Shown here: positions 34,825-43,389 of the stretch, piece after piece | Position numbering within the stretch: the first letter of the stretch is position 1 | Layout of the letters: each line of letters begins with the position of its first letter | Source of the DNA: Fimbriiglobus ruber | Lineage (GTDB): Bacteria > Planctomycetota > Planctomycetia > Gemmatales > Gemmataceae | Reading direction: 5' to 3' | DNA length: 64,000 bases | NCBI RefSeq assembly: GCF_002197845.1 | Contig: NZ_NIDE01000002.1 | Span: forward strand, 496,001 to 560,000 | Translations under genes and position numbers: made by a program | The notes under the pieces: generated by a model | What the model was told of the DNA's origin: nothing | Seen by the model: the letters and a program-made list of their open reading frames with translations, nothing else | The model's database searches: none

Positions 34825-35294
34825 TTACGAACAGGGGGTCTCCAACACGAGCACCCGTCCCGCGGCCACCGCCTGCGCCCAATCCCTCTCGTCCAGCCAC
34901 GGCCCCTCCTTGTCTCTGACCGCGTGGAAGCGCACTATGGGGTTGTCGTCCGCACAGAAGTAGACGCGGAAGCGGCGCCCTGGGAAGTCCCGTGCCAGCT
35001 TCGCTTGCCAGCACTGTGCGATGATCTTGCCCGCCTCGGAGGCGGCCAGGAAATCAGAATGCGCAGCGTTATAGTACCCGCGCACGGGGTCCGAGCTGTC
35101 GAGTCCAGCGTCGTGCTCAACGAGGTCCAGCACGTGGACGTGGTTGCAGAACGCCTCTGCGGCCGTGAGGTCATGGAACCGACCAAGGTTGGCCGCGTCA
35201 CTCGGGGCCGATTCACGGATGAAGATCCCACCCCGACTTCCACGAAGGAAGGCCAGGCGACGCGAAGGATCGCTTCTGCGTCCTTTGCTTTCAC
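34825..35294 (-). pseudogene. Frameshifted small gene in the reverse part of the array
   Basis: A GTG at 35294 opens VKAKDAEAILRVAWPSFVEVGV; the following residues IFIRESAPSDAANLGRFHDL and onward to RVLVLETPCS are in another frame, open for over 120 codons. The switch lies at a GGGGTGGG run at 35227-35234. The distal part (HVHVLDLVEHDAGLDSSDP, FPGRRFRVYFCADDNPIVRF) is soluble; family not recognised. Either a genuine frameshift or a sequence error. Confidence 0.55.
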
Positions 35295-35316
35295 GAAATC
35301 TCTCCCCCGTCTCGGT

Positions 35317-35411
35317 GCCGAATGACTGAACTCAGCAGCGGAGCCGCCGAGTGGTCTACACATCTCGAAAAGCGAACATGCGGCCCGGTCTGCTACAGCG
35401 CCTGATTCGGC
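35317..35411 (-). repeat. attC-like site K, reverse orientation
   Basis: On the minus strand it starts GCCGAAT, has arms GTAGCAGACCGGGCCGC and GGCGGCTCCGCTGCTGAG, and ends ATTCGGC; 95 bp. Closely parallels site A but points left. Confidence 0.65.
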
Positions 35412-35423
35412 CTGTCTTTCTCA

Positions 35424-35960
35424 TCAGAACCGTGGGCGGACGCCGTGGGCGGCCGCCACATGCTCGTACTCCAACTCCTCGACAGTCCCGTCCGGGGCGA
35501 CCGCCACGAACCGGCGTCCGGGTGGGATCCACCCGCTCATGACCGACACCGACACCACTTGCCGGCCGGCCTCGGAGCCGATCACCGCCACCATGCCGTA
35601 GAGGGCGCGAAGTCCGCCTTGCTGCTCGACAAACTCCACCGCCCGGACCACGGCCCGACGCCGAGCCGGCGAGAAGACGAACGACATCGGGTCCGGCAGT
35701 AGCCACTCCCCACCCACGACGGCGAGCCCGGAGAGTAGCAGAATCTCCCACCAAGTCAGCCCGAGGGCCAGGGACAAGGCGGCGACGATGGCCGTGTAGT
35801 AACACAAACCGGCGAGCGGCAGGTAGCGAACCGCACGTAGCCGTTCGCAGCAGGCTCTCGGTAGCTTCCAGACGATCAGCGCGGCGATGAAGGGGAGTAA
35901 CCCGATGAGGACGGGCGAGAACAGAACAGTCCATCCCACTTGTCGCCACGACACCTGCAC
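35424..35960 (-). CDS. Membrane hypothetical protein with three helices
   Basis: About 178 residues from a GTG near 35960; the frame is open further upstream but there it crosses site L. Hydrophobic segments: VGWTVLFSPVLIGLLPFIAA, LAGLCYYTAIVAALSLALGL and ILLLSGLAVVGGEWLL, then a soluble C-terminal domain (VEFVEQQGGLRALYGMVAVI; FVAVAPDGTVEELEYEHVAA). Family not recognised. Confidence 0.5.
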   Translation of the reverse strand: MQVSWRQVGWTVLFSPVLIGLLPFIAALIVWKLPRACCERLRAVRYLPLAGLCYYTAIVAALSLALGLTWWEILLLSGLAVVGGEWLLPDPMSFVFSPARRRAVVRAVEFVEQQGGLRALYGMVAVIGSEAGRQVVSVSVMSGWIPPGRRFVAVAPDGTVEELEYEHVAAAHGVRPRF

Positions 35961-35970
35961 GCCCTCTGTC

Positions 35971-36057
35971 GCTGAACAAAGAAGCTCACATGCCCGGCGG
36001 GCGCGAGCATCAGTGAATGGCAGAAAGCCTACGTGCCCGCCGGTCCGGTGCGTTAGC
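35971..36057 (-). repeat. attC-like site L, reverse orientation
   Basis: On the minus strand the 87-bp site begins GCTAAC and ends GTTCAGC. GGACCGGCGGGCAC faces GCGCCCGCCGGGCATGTGAG, and the loop contains GTAGGCTTTCTGCC. Differs from other sites in its core heptamers. Confidence 0.65.
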
Positions 36058-36075
36058 GATATTGGCCAGAGCCCC

Positions 36076-36945
36076 TCATTCGCACAAGCTGTGGCACATC
36101 TGCTGGGTAATGACTCCCACCAGTCGGCTCCCATGAGGCGAACGGCCGACGGCGAGCAGGATTACGTAGGCCGCTGCGAACCCGTCGTCCCTCGTCGGGT
36201 GAAGTAGGACGTACCACAACGGACCCCCCACATACCGCTTCAGCACCCCGTGAGTTCCTTCGAACTCGTCCACTTCCTCGTGCTCGAAGATGTACTGGTC
36301 GGAAAAATCGTTGTGAATCTCGTCATTGTCGGAGCCCATATGGTACCCCGGGTACGGGATCGTGGTCGCATCGAGGGTGCGGATGTGCGCGCTCCGGAAC
36401 TGGTGGGCCTTCAGCGCGGCCAGGACATCGGCCGCAGTCAACGGCCACCGATCCACACCCAACTCACAGATGAACGGGTACACCGGCACACTGGCGGCAC
36501 CGTACGCACATTCCCCGAGTTCTAACGTGGACAGGAACCGCAGGTCTTCCGGAAGTCCCTGAGCCCACGCCCGAGGGTCGGTGAACTGGGTCTCAAACAC
36601 GGCGACCCCGCCGCGCGTGCCGATGCGATCGGCGAAGGGAAGGGCTGGGGGCTCGGAGTAGCAGAACCTTTCGCCCGTAAAAGGTTCCAGAAAGGGGTGT
36701 CCCAGTATCGTCACGAGGGCCAACCACGCCGGATCGACGGCAGCGCTTAACTCGCCGAGACGACCTTCGGAAGCCGGGTCCGACTTGCCCTCGCCTTTCA
36801 ATCGTTCGACCTCCGTGTCGATGCGAAGGAATTCGGCCCGTCGTGTGTCGTCGTGCTCCTCCAACCAGTCGGCGTACACCAGACGCGTAGTGGCGTCTCC
36901 GGGTGAAGCGAGGATCGCACGGAGAAAGGCGGCTTCGTCGCTCAT
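36076..36945 (-). CDS. TIGR02996 domain protein
   Basis: 289 residues from the ATG at 36945. DEAAFLRAILASPGDATTRL, then VYADWLEEHDDTRRAEFLRI, is the TIGR02996 repeat-companion domain found in many Gemmata and myxobacterial proteins, usually at the N-terminus. The C-terminal 200 residues (FICELGVDRWPLTAADVLAA; FEHEEVDEFEGTHGVLKRYV) are of unknown type. Cytoplasmic, function unknown. It is the gene upstream of site L. Confidence 0.82.
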   Translation of the reverse strand: MSDEAAFLRAILASPGDATTRLVYADWLEEHDDTRRAEFLRIDTEVERLKGEGKSDPASEGRLGELSAAVDPAWLALVTILGHPFLEPFTGERFCYSEPPALPFADRIGTRGGVAVFETQFTDPRAWAQGLPEDLRFLSTLELGECAYGAASVPVYPFICELGVDRWPLTAADVLAALKAHQFRSAHIRTLDATTIPYPGYHMGSDNDEIHNDFSDQYIFEHEEVDEFEGTHGVLKRYVGGPLWYVLLHPTRDDGFAAAYVILLAVGRSPHGSRLVGVITQQMCHSLCE

Positions 36946-36957
36946 GCGTCCTCCTAC

Positions 36958-37050
36958 GCCGAACGGCCACACTCAGCAACCCCGCTACGGTAAGACTGCA
37001 CATTCAGACAAAGCGCGTGAGGTGGCGTTTGCTGTCGAGATTAGTTCGGT
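36958..37050 (-). repeat. attC-like site M, reverse orientation
   Basis: Ends GCCGAAC at 36958-36964 and GTTCGGT at 37044-37050. CTCAGCAACCCCGC faces GGCGTTTGCTGTCGAG. Lies between the genes at 36076 and 37058. Confidence 0.55.
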
Positions 37051-37057
37051 GTCCGGG

Positions 37058-37339
37058 CTACACGCCCGCGGCGGCCTCCGCGTACACCCACCACTGAGCG
37101 TACACGACCACGCAGAGCCACGCCACGAGCAGGGCGACCGCCCACCACCGAAACCGCACCCCGTTGGACCACAGGCCGATCACGATAGCCGCGAGCAGCA
37201 CTGCGGGGAGCGGGACGGTGAGTGGGTGGAATGCCAGCAGCCCCATTTGACCACCGCACCCGAGCAACGCCCCGAAGGCGGCGACCGGATACGCCAGCCC
37301 GATCGCAACCAGCCATCCGTCGCGGTTTGGCTCACTCAT
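37058..37339 (-). CDS. Small membrane protein, three helices
   Basis: 93 residues: hydrophobic segments GWLVAIGLAYPVAAFGALLG, LTVPLPAVLLAAIVIGLW and WWAVALLVAWLCVVVYAQWW. Begins SEPNRDG. Family not recognised. A GCCGAAT at 37357-37363 just upstream is the last trace of the repeat family; the AT-richer DNA from 37380 to 37540 shows no gene. Confidence 0.5.
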   Translation of the reverse strand: MSEPNRDGWLVAIGLAYPVAAFGALLGCGGQMGLLAFHPLTVPLPAVLLAAIVIGLWSNGVRFRWWAVALLVAWLCVVVYAQWWVYAEAAAGV

Positions 37340-37606
37340 CCCGAATCCCTCCGCTCGCCGAATTGGACTGAATGATTTCTGCCCTATTTCAGCTGGCCAT
37401 TCCGTCTACCTGGGAAGGGATTCTGTTTATTCCCAGATTGATTTTGCCAGTTACCGAATGGCCAACGTCCCGAGGATACGCGAATATGCTCGGGAGTTTG
37501 AAGAATCTTCTCTCGACACGAATTAGATGTCAATAACTGTGGCGACCGGCCGGCCCCCAAAACGGGGGTTTCCGCGCAATAAATGCAAAAAATACCCCCA
37601 CGCGCC

Positions 37607-38082
37607 ACGGCTCGAATGTCTCGGAGATCCGCCTGTCCCAAAACGGGGGTTTCCGCGCAATAAATGCAAAAAATGCTCCCGGTCGGTGACTCACGAAAAC
37701 GAGCCGGCCCGCCCCAATCTGCGGGCGGGCCGGCTCATTTGGTTCACTCGGGCTGTTGCCTTACCCCAGCGTTTCTTCGCCGGGCGCCTGGGCCGCGACG
37801 GCCGCCTGGGCGGTCGTCGACGAACCGGGGTGCCGGTCGCCGGACGGCTCGAATGTCTCGGAGATCCGCCTGTCCCAAAACGGGGGTTTCCGCGCAATAA
37901 ATGCAAAAAATGCTCCCGGTCGGTGACTCACGAAAACGAGCCGGCCCGCCCCAATCTGCGGGCGGGCCGGCTCATTTGGTTCACTCGGGCTGTTGCCTTA
38001 CCCCAGCGTTTCTTCGCCGGGCGCCTGGGCCGCGACGGCCGCCTGGGCGGTCGTCGACGAACCGGGGTGCCGGTCGCCGGTC
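37607..38082. repeat. Perfect 238-bp tandem duplication of the secDF 3' end
   Basis: 37607-37844 and 37845-38082 are identical. The unit contains the last ~28 codons of secDF, its stop and its terminator hairpin, plus ~150 bp downstream. The right copy belongs to the gene; the left copy is a fossil. A 35-bp piece with CAAAACGGGGGTTTCCGCGC occurs a third time at 37555-37593. Confidence 0.9.
37938..37973 (-). terminator. secDF terminator hairpin (duplicate at 37700-37735)
   Basis: GAGCCGGCCCGCC and GGCGGGCCGGCTC form a 13-bp stem 24 bp after the secDF stop; on the minus strand GTTTTCG follows. The tandem duplication provides a second hairpin. Confidence 0.8.
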
Positions 38083-41000
38083 TTCGGGGTGCCTTCGCCG
38101 AAGATCAACAACAGTGGGCTGGCGATGTAGATCGACGAGTACGTCCCGACGATCACGCCGACCACCATCACGAACGAGAAGAGGTGGACCCCTTCGCCGC
38201 CGAACAGGTAGAGCACCCCGACCACCAGGAACACGGTCAGGGACGCCAGCACCGTCCGGCTCAGGGTGCCGTTCACGCTGTCGTTGATCATCTGGGCGGT
38301 CAGTACCGGACTCTTGCCGCGGACTTCGCGGATGCGGTCGAACACCACGATCGTGTCGTTCACCGAATACCCGACCAGAGTCAACAGGGCGGCCACGGCG
38401 GCCAGGTCGATCTTGAAGTCCTGGAGCTTGAAGATCGTGCCGAACACCGGCAGGTCGTGCAGGTAGTGGCAGACGGCGATCATCCCCAGGGTGAAACAGA
38501 GGTCGTGGACCAGGCAGAGCACGGCCGCCGCCCCGAACGTCCAGTTCCCGAACCGGAACCACAGGTACGCCAGGATCGCGAGCCAACTCGCCAGGATCGC
38601 GTACAGCGCCTTGTTCCGGGTGTCCGCGGCCAGCGCCGGGTCGAAAGTTTCCAGCCGGTCGGGGATCGGCCGGGCTTCGAACGCGGTGATCGCCCGGCCG
38701 AGCGCGCCCTTGAACGCCGCCTCGTCCGTCGGGGCCGGCTTCTTCGCGGCCGCCGCGTCCGCCAGGGCCTTGAACTCGGGGTTCTTTGACACGTCTACCT
38801 TGACCTTCGAGTAGCGCCCGGATCGGTTCTCGTCCGTGGCCGTCTTCTGGTCTTCGGACTTCACCCCGGTTACTTCGACGGTCGGCGCGTTCCCGGTGGC
38901 CGGGACGCGGTTGATCAGGTCGAGTTCCCGGACCAGGAACCCCTTCAGGTACCCGGGCGAGGCCGGCTTGTCGAGGGTCAGGACCGCGACCGGGCCGTCG
39001 ACCTGTTGATTCGTCACGCGGGTCGTGGCCAGGAGCTGCTCGCCGGTCGTCTCGTCGCGGAGCAACCGGTCGAGGCCGACCTGGACGAGGTCCGGTTCCT
39101 TCTCCGTCGTTCGGGCGGTGAACGACCGGGACTGGCCCGACGGCAGGTGGTCGTCGACGCCGGCCAGGAACACCTGCTCGATGGACAGGCCGGGCAGTTC
39201 GCTCGCCCGCTTCTTGAGGTCCGCGATCTGGGCTTCCTCGGTCGCCCCGTCTGGCTTGTTGGCCAGGGTCACGGTCGCCTCGGTCCCGTCCGCGTACACG
39301 ATCTTGTAGATGTATTCGGCCAACCGCACCGTGGCGTTCGGATCGTCGTCCTGCTTCGGCTTGGTCAGCCACACGGCGTCCTTGACTTCGAGGCGCTCCC
39401 GCTGGCGGGCTTCCCCGAGCAGGTCGAGCAGGCCGAGCTTGCCGCCGGCCGCCGTCAGCCCCCGCTCCTGGCCTTCCTTGAGCCGGCCGCCGTAGGCCGT
39501 CCCCTTGGTGAAGTCGACGTTCAGGCCGGCCTCCCCGCGGGCGAGGAAGAGCCCGAGGCCGGCGACGGTGAGGCCGGCGGTCAGGGCGAACATCAGGTGC
39601 CGGATCTTCATGAAGTCGATTCGCGGGCGGGCGAAGAGCTGGTGCATCCTGAGTTGCGTGATCCACTTCTTGTACAGCCAGAAGTCGAACATCAGCCGGG
39701 TCACGTACAGGGCGGTGAACAGGCTGATGATCAGGCCGACCGTCAGGCTGACGCTGAACCCCTTCAGGTTGTCGTTCCCGAACGCGTACAGGACGATGGC
39801 CGTGAAGATGCTGGTCAAGTGGGTGTCGATGATGGTCGGGAAGGCCCGGTCGTACCCGTTCCGGATGGCGGACGCGAGCGTCGCCCCCTTTTCCCGCTCC
39901 TCGCGGATCCGCTCGTAAATCAGCACGTTGGCGTCCACCGCCATCCCGAGCATGAGTACGATCCCGGCCAGACCCGGGAGGGTGAAGGCGGCGCTCGTGA
40001 GTTCCATGAACCCGACGGTGATGAGCAGGTTGACGAACAGGGCGACGCAGGCGACGAGCCCGGCGAACCGGTAGTACACGACCATGAACCCGAGGACGGC
40101 CGCGAACGACAGGCCGATCGCGATCAGGCCCTTGTGGATCGTGTCCTGGCCGAGGGTCGGGCCGACGGTGTTTTCGCTCACCGGGTCCGGCTTGAGTTCG
40201 GCGTTCAGCGCCCCGGACCGGAGGATGTGGACGAGGCGGTTGACCGCGGGCATGTCGAACGACCCGGTGATGATGCCGCCGCCGTGGAGGGCCGACTGGA
40301 GGTTCGGGGCGGACACGACCTTGCCGTCCATCAGGATGGCCATCTGCCGCTGGAAGCTCTCGGTCGGACGGTTCCGCTCGGTCAGGCGGGTGAACCGCGT
40401 CGCCCCGGACCCGGAGAACCCGAACCGGACGACCGGCTTGAGGTCCTGATTGTCGGCGGTCGCCGTCAGGCCGGCGTCGCGGTCGACCCGTAAGCTGTCC
40501 ACGGCCGACACGCGGGTCAGGACGAAGTACTCGACCTTCTTGCCTTCCTCGTCCTTGGCCGGGTTCTCTTTGATGAAATCGCGGCTGTAGAACAGCTCGC
40601 GGGATTGGCCCGCGATCGGGGGGTATACCCCGCCCCGGGTGCTTTTCAGATCCTGGTACATCCACGCCCGCGGCTTGCCGCCGCGGGGCGGGGGCGAGTC
40701 CTTCTCGAACGCGTTGCTCACCCCGAGCGTATCCCGTTCCTCCGGACCGAGTTCGGCCCACTCGTAGCGGACGCCGTCCTGGATCTGCTTGTTGACCTCA
40801 ACGGTATAAGTCTGCTCGGGGGCCGGCGGCGGCAGGCCGGCCTTGGCCCGGGCTTCGAGGTCGGCCTTGGCGGTCGGGCTGATCTTCGCGTCGTCGATGA
40901 GCTTGCGGGCGTCCCGGATGCCGTCCCCGTCGTCGGTCGGGTTGGCCAGGATGCGGAACTCGAGTACCCCGACCTGGCGGACGAGGCTCTTGACGTCCTG

Positions 41001-41396
41001 AACCTCGTTCTCGGTGGTCCCTTCCTTGCCGCCCCCGGTCGACCCAGCGAACGGCAGGATGATCTCGATCCGGGACCGGCCGACCGGGCGGACGACGACG
41101 TTCTTCATGTCGTTCGGGTCGATCCGCCGCTTCAGGTTCTCGGCCAGTTTCTTGATGTCGTCGGACGACAGGCCGGTCTTTTCCTCCTCGACGTCCTCGC
41201 CCGGCCCCTTGAGCTTGGAGAGGGGCTTGTCGAGGTTCACCTCGTAGACCAGGATGGTCCCGCCCGCGAGGTCGATCCCGCGGCGGAACCCGACCTGGTC
41301 GTGGGTCTCGCGGTAGAACCCCTGCCCGACTAACACCCCGGCAAGGGCGGTCGGGATGAGGCAGATGAGCAGGCCGACGAGGAAGTTACGACGCAT
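37998..41396 (-). CDS. secDF: Fused protein translocase subunit SecD-SecF
   Basis: 1132 residues, SecD then SecF in one chain. SecD: first helix VGLLICLIPTALAGVLVGQG, the GIDLAGGTILVYEV motif of domain P1, then five helices including LGMAVDANVLIYERIREE. SecF starts near residue 595 (HLMFALTAGLTVAGLGLFLA; LNVDFTKGTAYGG) and includes VGYSVNDTIVVFDRIREVRG. A large, poorly conserved region of about 300 residues lies between the SecF first helix and the rest. It uses the proton gradient to pull exported proteins through SecYEG. Last gene of tgt-yajC-secDF. The C-terminal end was duplicated. Confidence 0.96.
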   Translation of the reverse strand: MRRNFLVGLLICLIPTALAGVLVGQGFYRETHDQVGFRRGIDLAGGTILVYEVNLDKPLSKLKGPGEDVEEEKTGLSSDDIKKLAENLKRRIDPNDMKNVVVRPVGRSRIEIILPFAGSTGGGKEGTTENEVQDVKSLVRQVGVLEFRILANPTDDGDGIRDARKLIDDAKISPTAKADLEARAKAGLPPPAPEQTYTVEVNKQIQDGVRYEWAELGPEERDTLGVSNAFEKDSPPPRGGKPRAWMYQDLKSTRGGVYPPIAGQSRELFYSRDFIKENPAKDEEGKKVEYFVLTRVSAVDSLRVDRDAGLTATADNQDLKPVVRFGFSGSGATRFTRLTERNRPTESFQRQMAILMDGKVVSAPNLQSALHGGGIITGSFDMPAVNRLVHILRSGALNAELKPDPVSENTVGPTLGQDTIHKGLIAIGLSFAAVLGFMVVYYRFAGLVACVALFVNLLITVGFMELTSAAFTLPGLAGIVLMLGMAVDANVLIYERIREEREKGATLASAIRNGYDRAFPTIIDTHLTSIFTAIVLYAFGNDNLKGFSVSLTVGLIISLFTALYVTRLMFDFWLYKKWITQLRMHQLFARPRIDFMKIRHLMFALTAGLTVAGLGLFLARGEAGLNVDFTKGTAYGGRLKEGQERGLTAAGGKLGLLDLLGEARQRERLEVKDAVWLTKPKQDDDPNATVRLAEYIYKIVYADGTEATVTLANKPDGATEEAQIADLKKRASELPGLSIEQVFLAGVDDHLPSGQSRSFTARTTEKEPDLVQVGLDRLLRDETTGEQLLATTRVTNQQVDGPVAVLTLDKPASPGYLKGFLVRELDLINRVPATGNAPTVEVTGVKSEDQKTATDENRSGRYSKVKVDVSKNPEFKALADAAAAKKPAPTDEAAFKGALGRAITAFEARPIPDRLETFDPALAADTRNKALYAILASWLAILAYLWFRFGNWTFGAAAVLCLVHDLCFTLGMIAVCHYLHDLPVFGTIFKLQDFKIDLAAVAALLTLVGYSVNDTIVVFDRIREVRGKSPVLTAQMINDSVNGTLSRTVLASLTVFLVVGVLYLFGGEGVHLFSFVMVVGVIVGTYSSIYIASPLLLIFGEGTPKTGDRHPGSSTTAQAAVAAQAPGEETLG

Positions 41397-41488
41397 AGCA
41401 CGCCTTCAGTAGGGCGACCGCGCCCGCGCGTCCGGCGCGGGTAGAACCGGGCGGCGAGAAAGCCGCCGCGAACAAATAACGATTTTCG

Positions 41489-41580
41489 CCGCAGATGGAC
41501 GCGGATAAACGCGGATCAGAAGAGATCAAAACAATTGATTTTGAATCTTTTGATCCGCGTTTGTCCGCGTCCATCTGCGG
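41489..41580. repeat. 30-bp inverted repeat between yajC and secDF
   Basis: 41489-41518 and 41551-41580 are reverse complements with one mismatch and contain GCAGATGGACGCGGATAAAC. A hairpin inside the operon could lower downstream transcription. Repeats of this general wording occur in many bacterial genomes. Confidence 0.8.
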
Positions 41581-41593
41581 CCACAACAACTCT

Positions 41594-41950
41594 TTAGCTC
41601 TTCGCGTCCGTCGCGGATTCTTCGCCGCGGACGCTGACGATCGCGCTCCGGAGGACGCGGAGTTTCGCGTCCTCCGATCGGAGCGTCACTTCGCCGTCGT
41701 CTTGGACCTTCACCACCGTGCCGATGATTCCGGAGCCGAGGACGACTTTCGCCCCCGGCTTCAGCTTCGCGAGCATCTGGTCTTGTTCCTTCTGCTTGCG
41801 GCGGGCCGGCAGAATAAAGAGGAACACGGCGACCAGCCCGAACATCGCCATCAAAAAAAACGGGCCGCCGAAGGCGAACGGGTTCTGCTGCTCAGCGGCG
41901 CCTTTCGCCGGCGGTTCGGTGACGTCGGCGATCAGTGTGTACGCGGTCAT
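41594..41950 (-). CDS. yajC: Preprotein translocase subunit YajC
   Basis: 118 residues from the ATG at 41950 (TAYTLIADVTEPP). One helix, FFLMAMFGLVAVFLFILPA, then RRKQKEQDQMLAKLKPGAKV and VVLGSGIIGTVVKVQDDGEV, is the standard YajC form. Associates with SecDF in the inner membrane. An upstream ATG at 41962 is also possible. Between tgt and secDF on the same strand. Confidence 0.92.
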   Translation of the reverse strand: MTAYTLIADVTEPPAKGAAEQQNPFAFGGPFFLMAMFGLVAVFLFILPARRKQKEQDQMLAKLKPGAKVVLGSGIIGTVVKVQDDGEVTLRSEDAKLRVLRSAIVSVRGEESATDAKS

Positions 41951-42023
41951 CGGGTGTCCCATCAAAGCGAGCCGCGGGACTCCCCTGCGGCCCGTCGCGG
42001 TCGGTACAATCGGAGCGCTCATG

Positions 42024-43133
42024 CTAGGGCGCTGGGTGCCACCGGGCAAGGCACCTGTCGCGGAACAATCCGAACCGCCCGTCAACGATCGCGGCCCGGG
42101 CGTCGGCCATCAATCGCAGGTAAAACGCGACGTTGTGCAGGCTGAGCAGGGTCGGCCCGAGCATCTCGTCCGCGGCGAACAGGTGGTGCAGATACGCGCG
42201 GCTAAAGTGCCCGCACGTGTAGCACGGGCAACCGGACTCCAGCGGGGCCGGATCTCGCCGGTGCCGGGCGTTCCGCAACCGGAGTGGGCCGTCGTAAGTG
42301 AACGCCAGTGCGTTCCGCCCGCTGCGGGTCGGCATGACGCAGTCGAACAGGTCGATCCCGGCCGCGACCCCTTCGAGCAAGTCTTCCGGCCGCCCGACGC
42401 CCATGAGGTACCGGGGTTTGTGGTCGGGGAGCAGGGCCGCGCAGGTCGGCAGGGCGACGTGCATGGCGGCCGGAGCCTCGCCGACACTAAAGCCACCCAG
42501 CGCGTACCCCGGGAAGTCCATCGCGACCAGTTCCCGCGCGCACTCGGCTCGCAGGTCGAGGTCGGTCCCGCCCTGGACGATGGCGAAGAGTGACTGATCC
42601 GGCCTCGTGTGGTGCCGCTTGCATCGCTCGGCCCAGAGGATGGTCCGCCGGACGGCGTCTCGCATGGCGTCCGGTGGGGCGTCCCCGGGCGGGCACTCGT
42701 CGAGGACCATCGCGATATCGGACCCGAGGTTCTGCTGGATCTCGACAGCCTTTTCGGGCGTCAGTTCGAGCGGGGAGCCGTCGATGTGGCTGCGGAACTT
42801 CGCGCCGGCGTCCGTGATCTTCCGCTGCGAGGTGAGGCTGAAGACCTGGAAACCGCCCGAGTCGGTGAGGATCGGCTTGTCCCAGCACATAAACCGATGC
42901 AGCCCGCCCATTTCGGCGATTAGTTCGTCGCCGGGCCGCAGGGTGAGGTGGTACGTGTTGCCAAGGATGATCGTCGCGCCGGTGGCCGCGATCTGGTCTG
43001 GGGTTAGCCCCTTGACCGTGGCCTGCGTGCCGACCGGCATGAACATCGGCGTCTCGACGACGCCGTGCGGGGTGGCGAGCGACCCGGTCCGGGCGGCGCC
43101 GTCGCGGCGATGGACTTGGAAGGTAATGGACAT
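42024..43133 (-). CDS. tgt: tRNA-guanine transglycosylase
   Basis: 369 residues, usual length. Exchanges guanine-34 for preQ1 in tRNAs with GUN anticodons, the first tRNA step of queuosine formation. Motifs: VKGLTPDQIAATGATIILGN, ILTDSGGFQVFSL with the general aspartate, LMGVGRPEDLLEGVAAGIDL-FDCVMPTR carrying the nucleophilic aspartate, and zinc ligands CPCYTC followed by a histidine. Start ATG at 43133 begins SITFQVHRRDGAAR. Heads the sec operon, a conserved arrangement. Bases 43134-43389 are a gene-free divergent spacer. Confidence 0.96.
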   Translation of the reverse strand: MSITFQVHRRDGAARTGSLATPHGVVETPMFMPVGTQATVKGLTPDQIAATGATIILGNTYHLTLRPGDELIAEMGGLHRFMCWDKPILTDSGGFQVFSLTSQRKITDAGAKFRSHIDGSPLELTPEKAVEIQQNLGSDIAMVLDECPPGDAPPDAMRDAVRRTILWAERCKRHHTRPDQSLFAIVQGGTDLDLRAECARELVAMDFPGYALGGFSVGEAPAAMHVALPTCAALLPDHKPRYLMGVGRPEDLLEGVAAGIDLFDCVMPTRSGRNALAFTYDGPLRLRNARHRRDPAPLESGCPCYTCGHFSRAYLHHLFAADEMLGPTLLSLHNVAFYLRLMADARAAIVDGRFGLFRDRCLARWHPAP

Positions 43134-43389
43134 GAGGGGTAGATAGTGAGACCGGGCCGGATGGCGAGGGGAGGAAGGATCGCGAACCGGCCGAATCCGT
43201 TACTTACGTCAGCTCCCCACATCTTTTGAATCCTGTCGGACGCTCGTCATTGTCGGAAACGATGGCATTGATCCCTTTTGACCAGTTCCGGATGTAGCCA
43301 CTCCCCATTTTCACGGTCCCGGCTCCAGCGGGGTTAGCCTGCGGTTAACGATCCTTCGTTTGCCGTGTTTGGCCTCGCTGGAAGTTCTC

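Noticed and set aside
37555-37915. Three spaced copies of a ~35-bp repeat, considered as a CRISPR array
   Set aside because: Spacing is irregular (82 and 238 bp), two copies come from the tandem duplication of the secDF end, and no cas gene is near.
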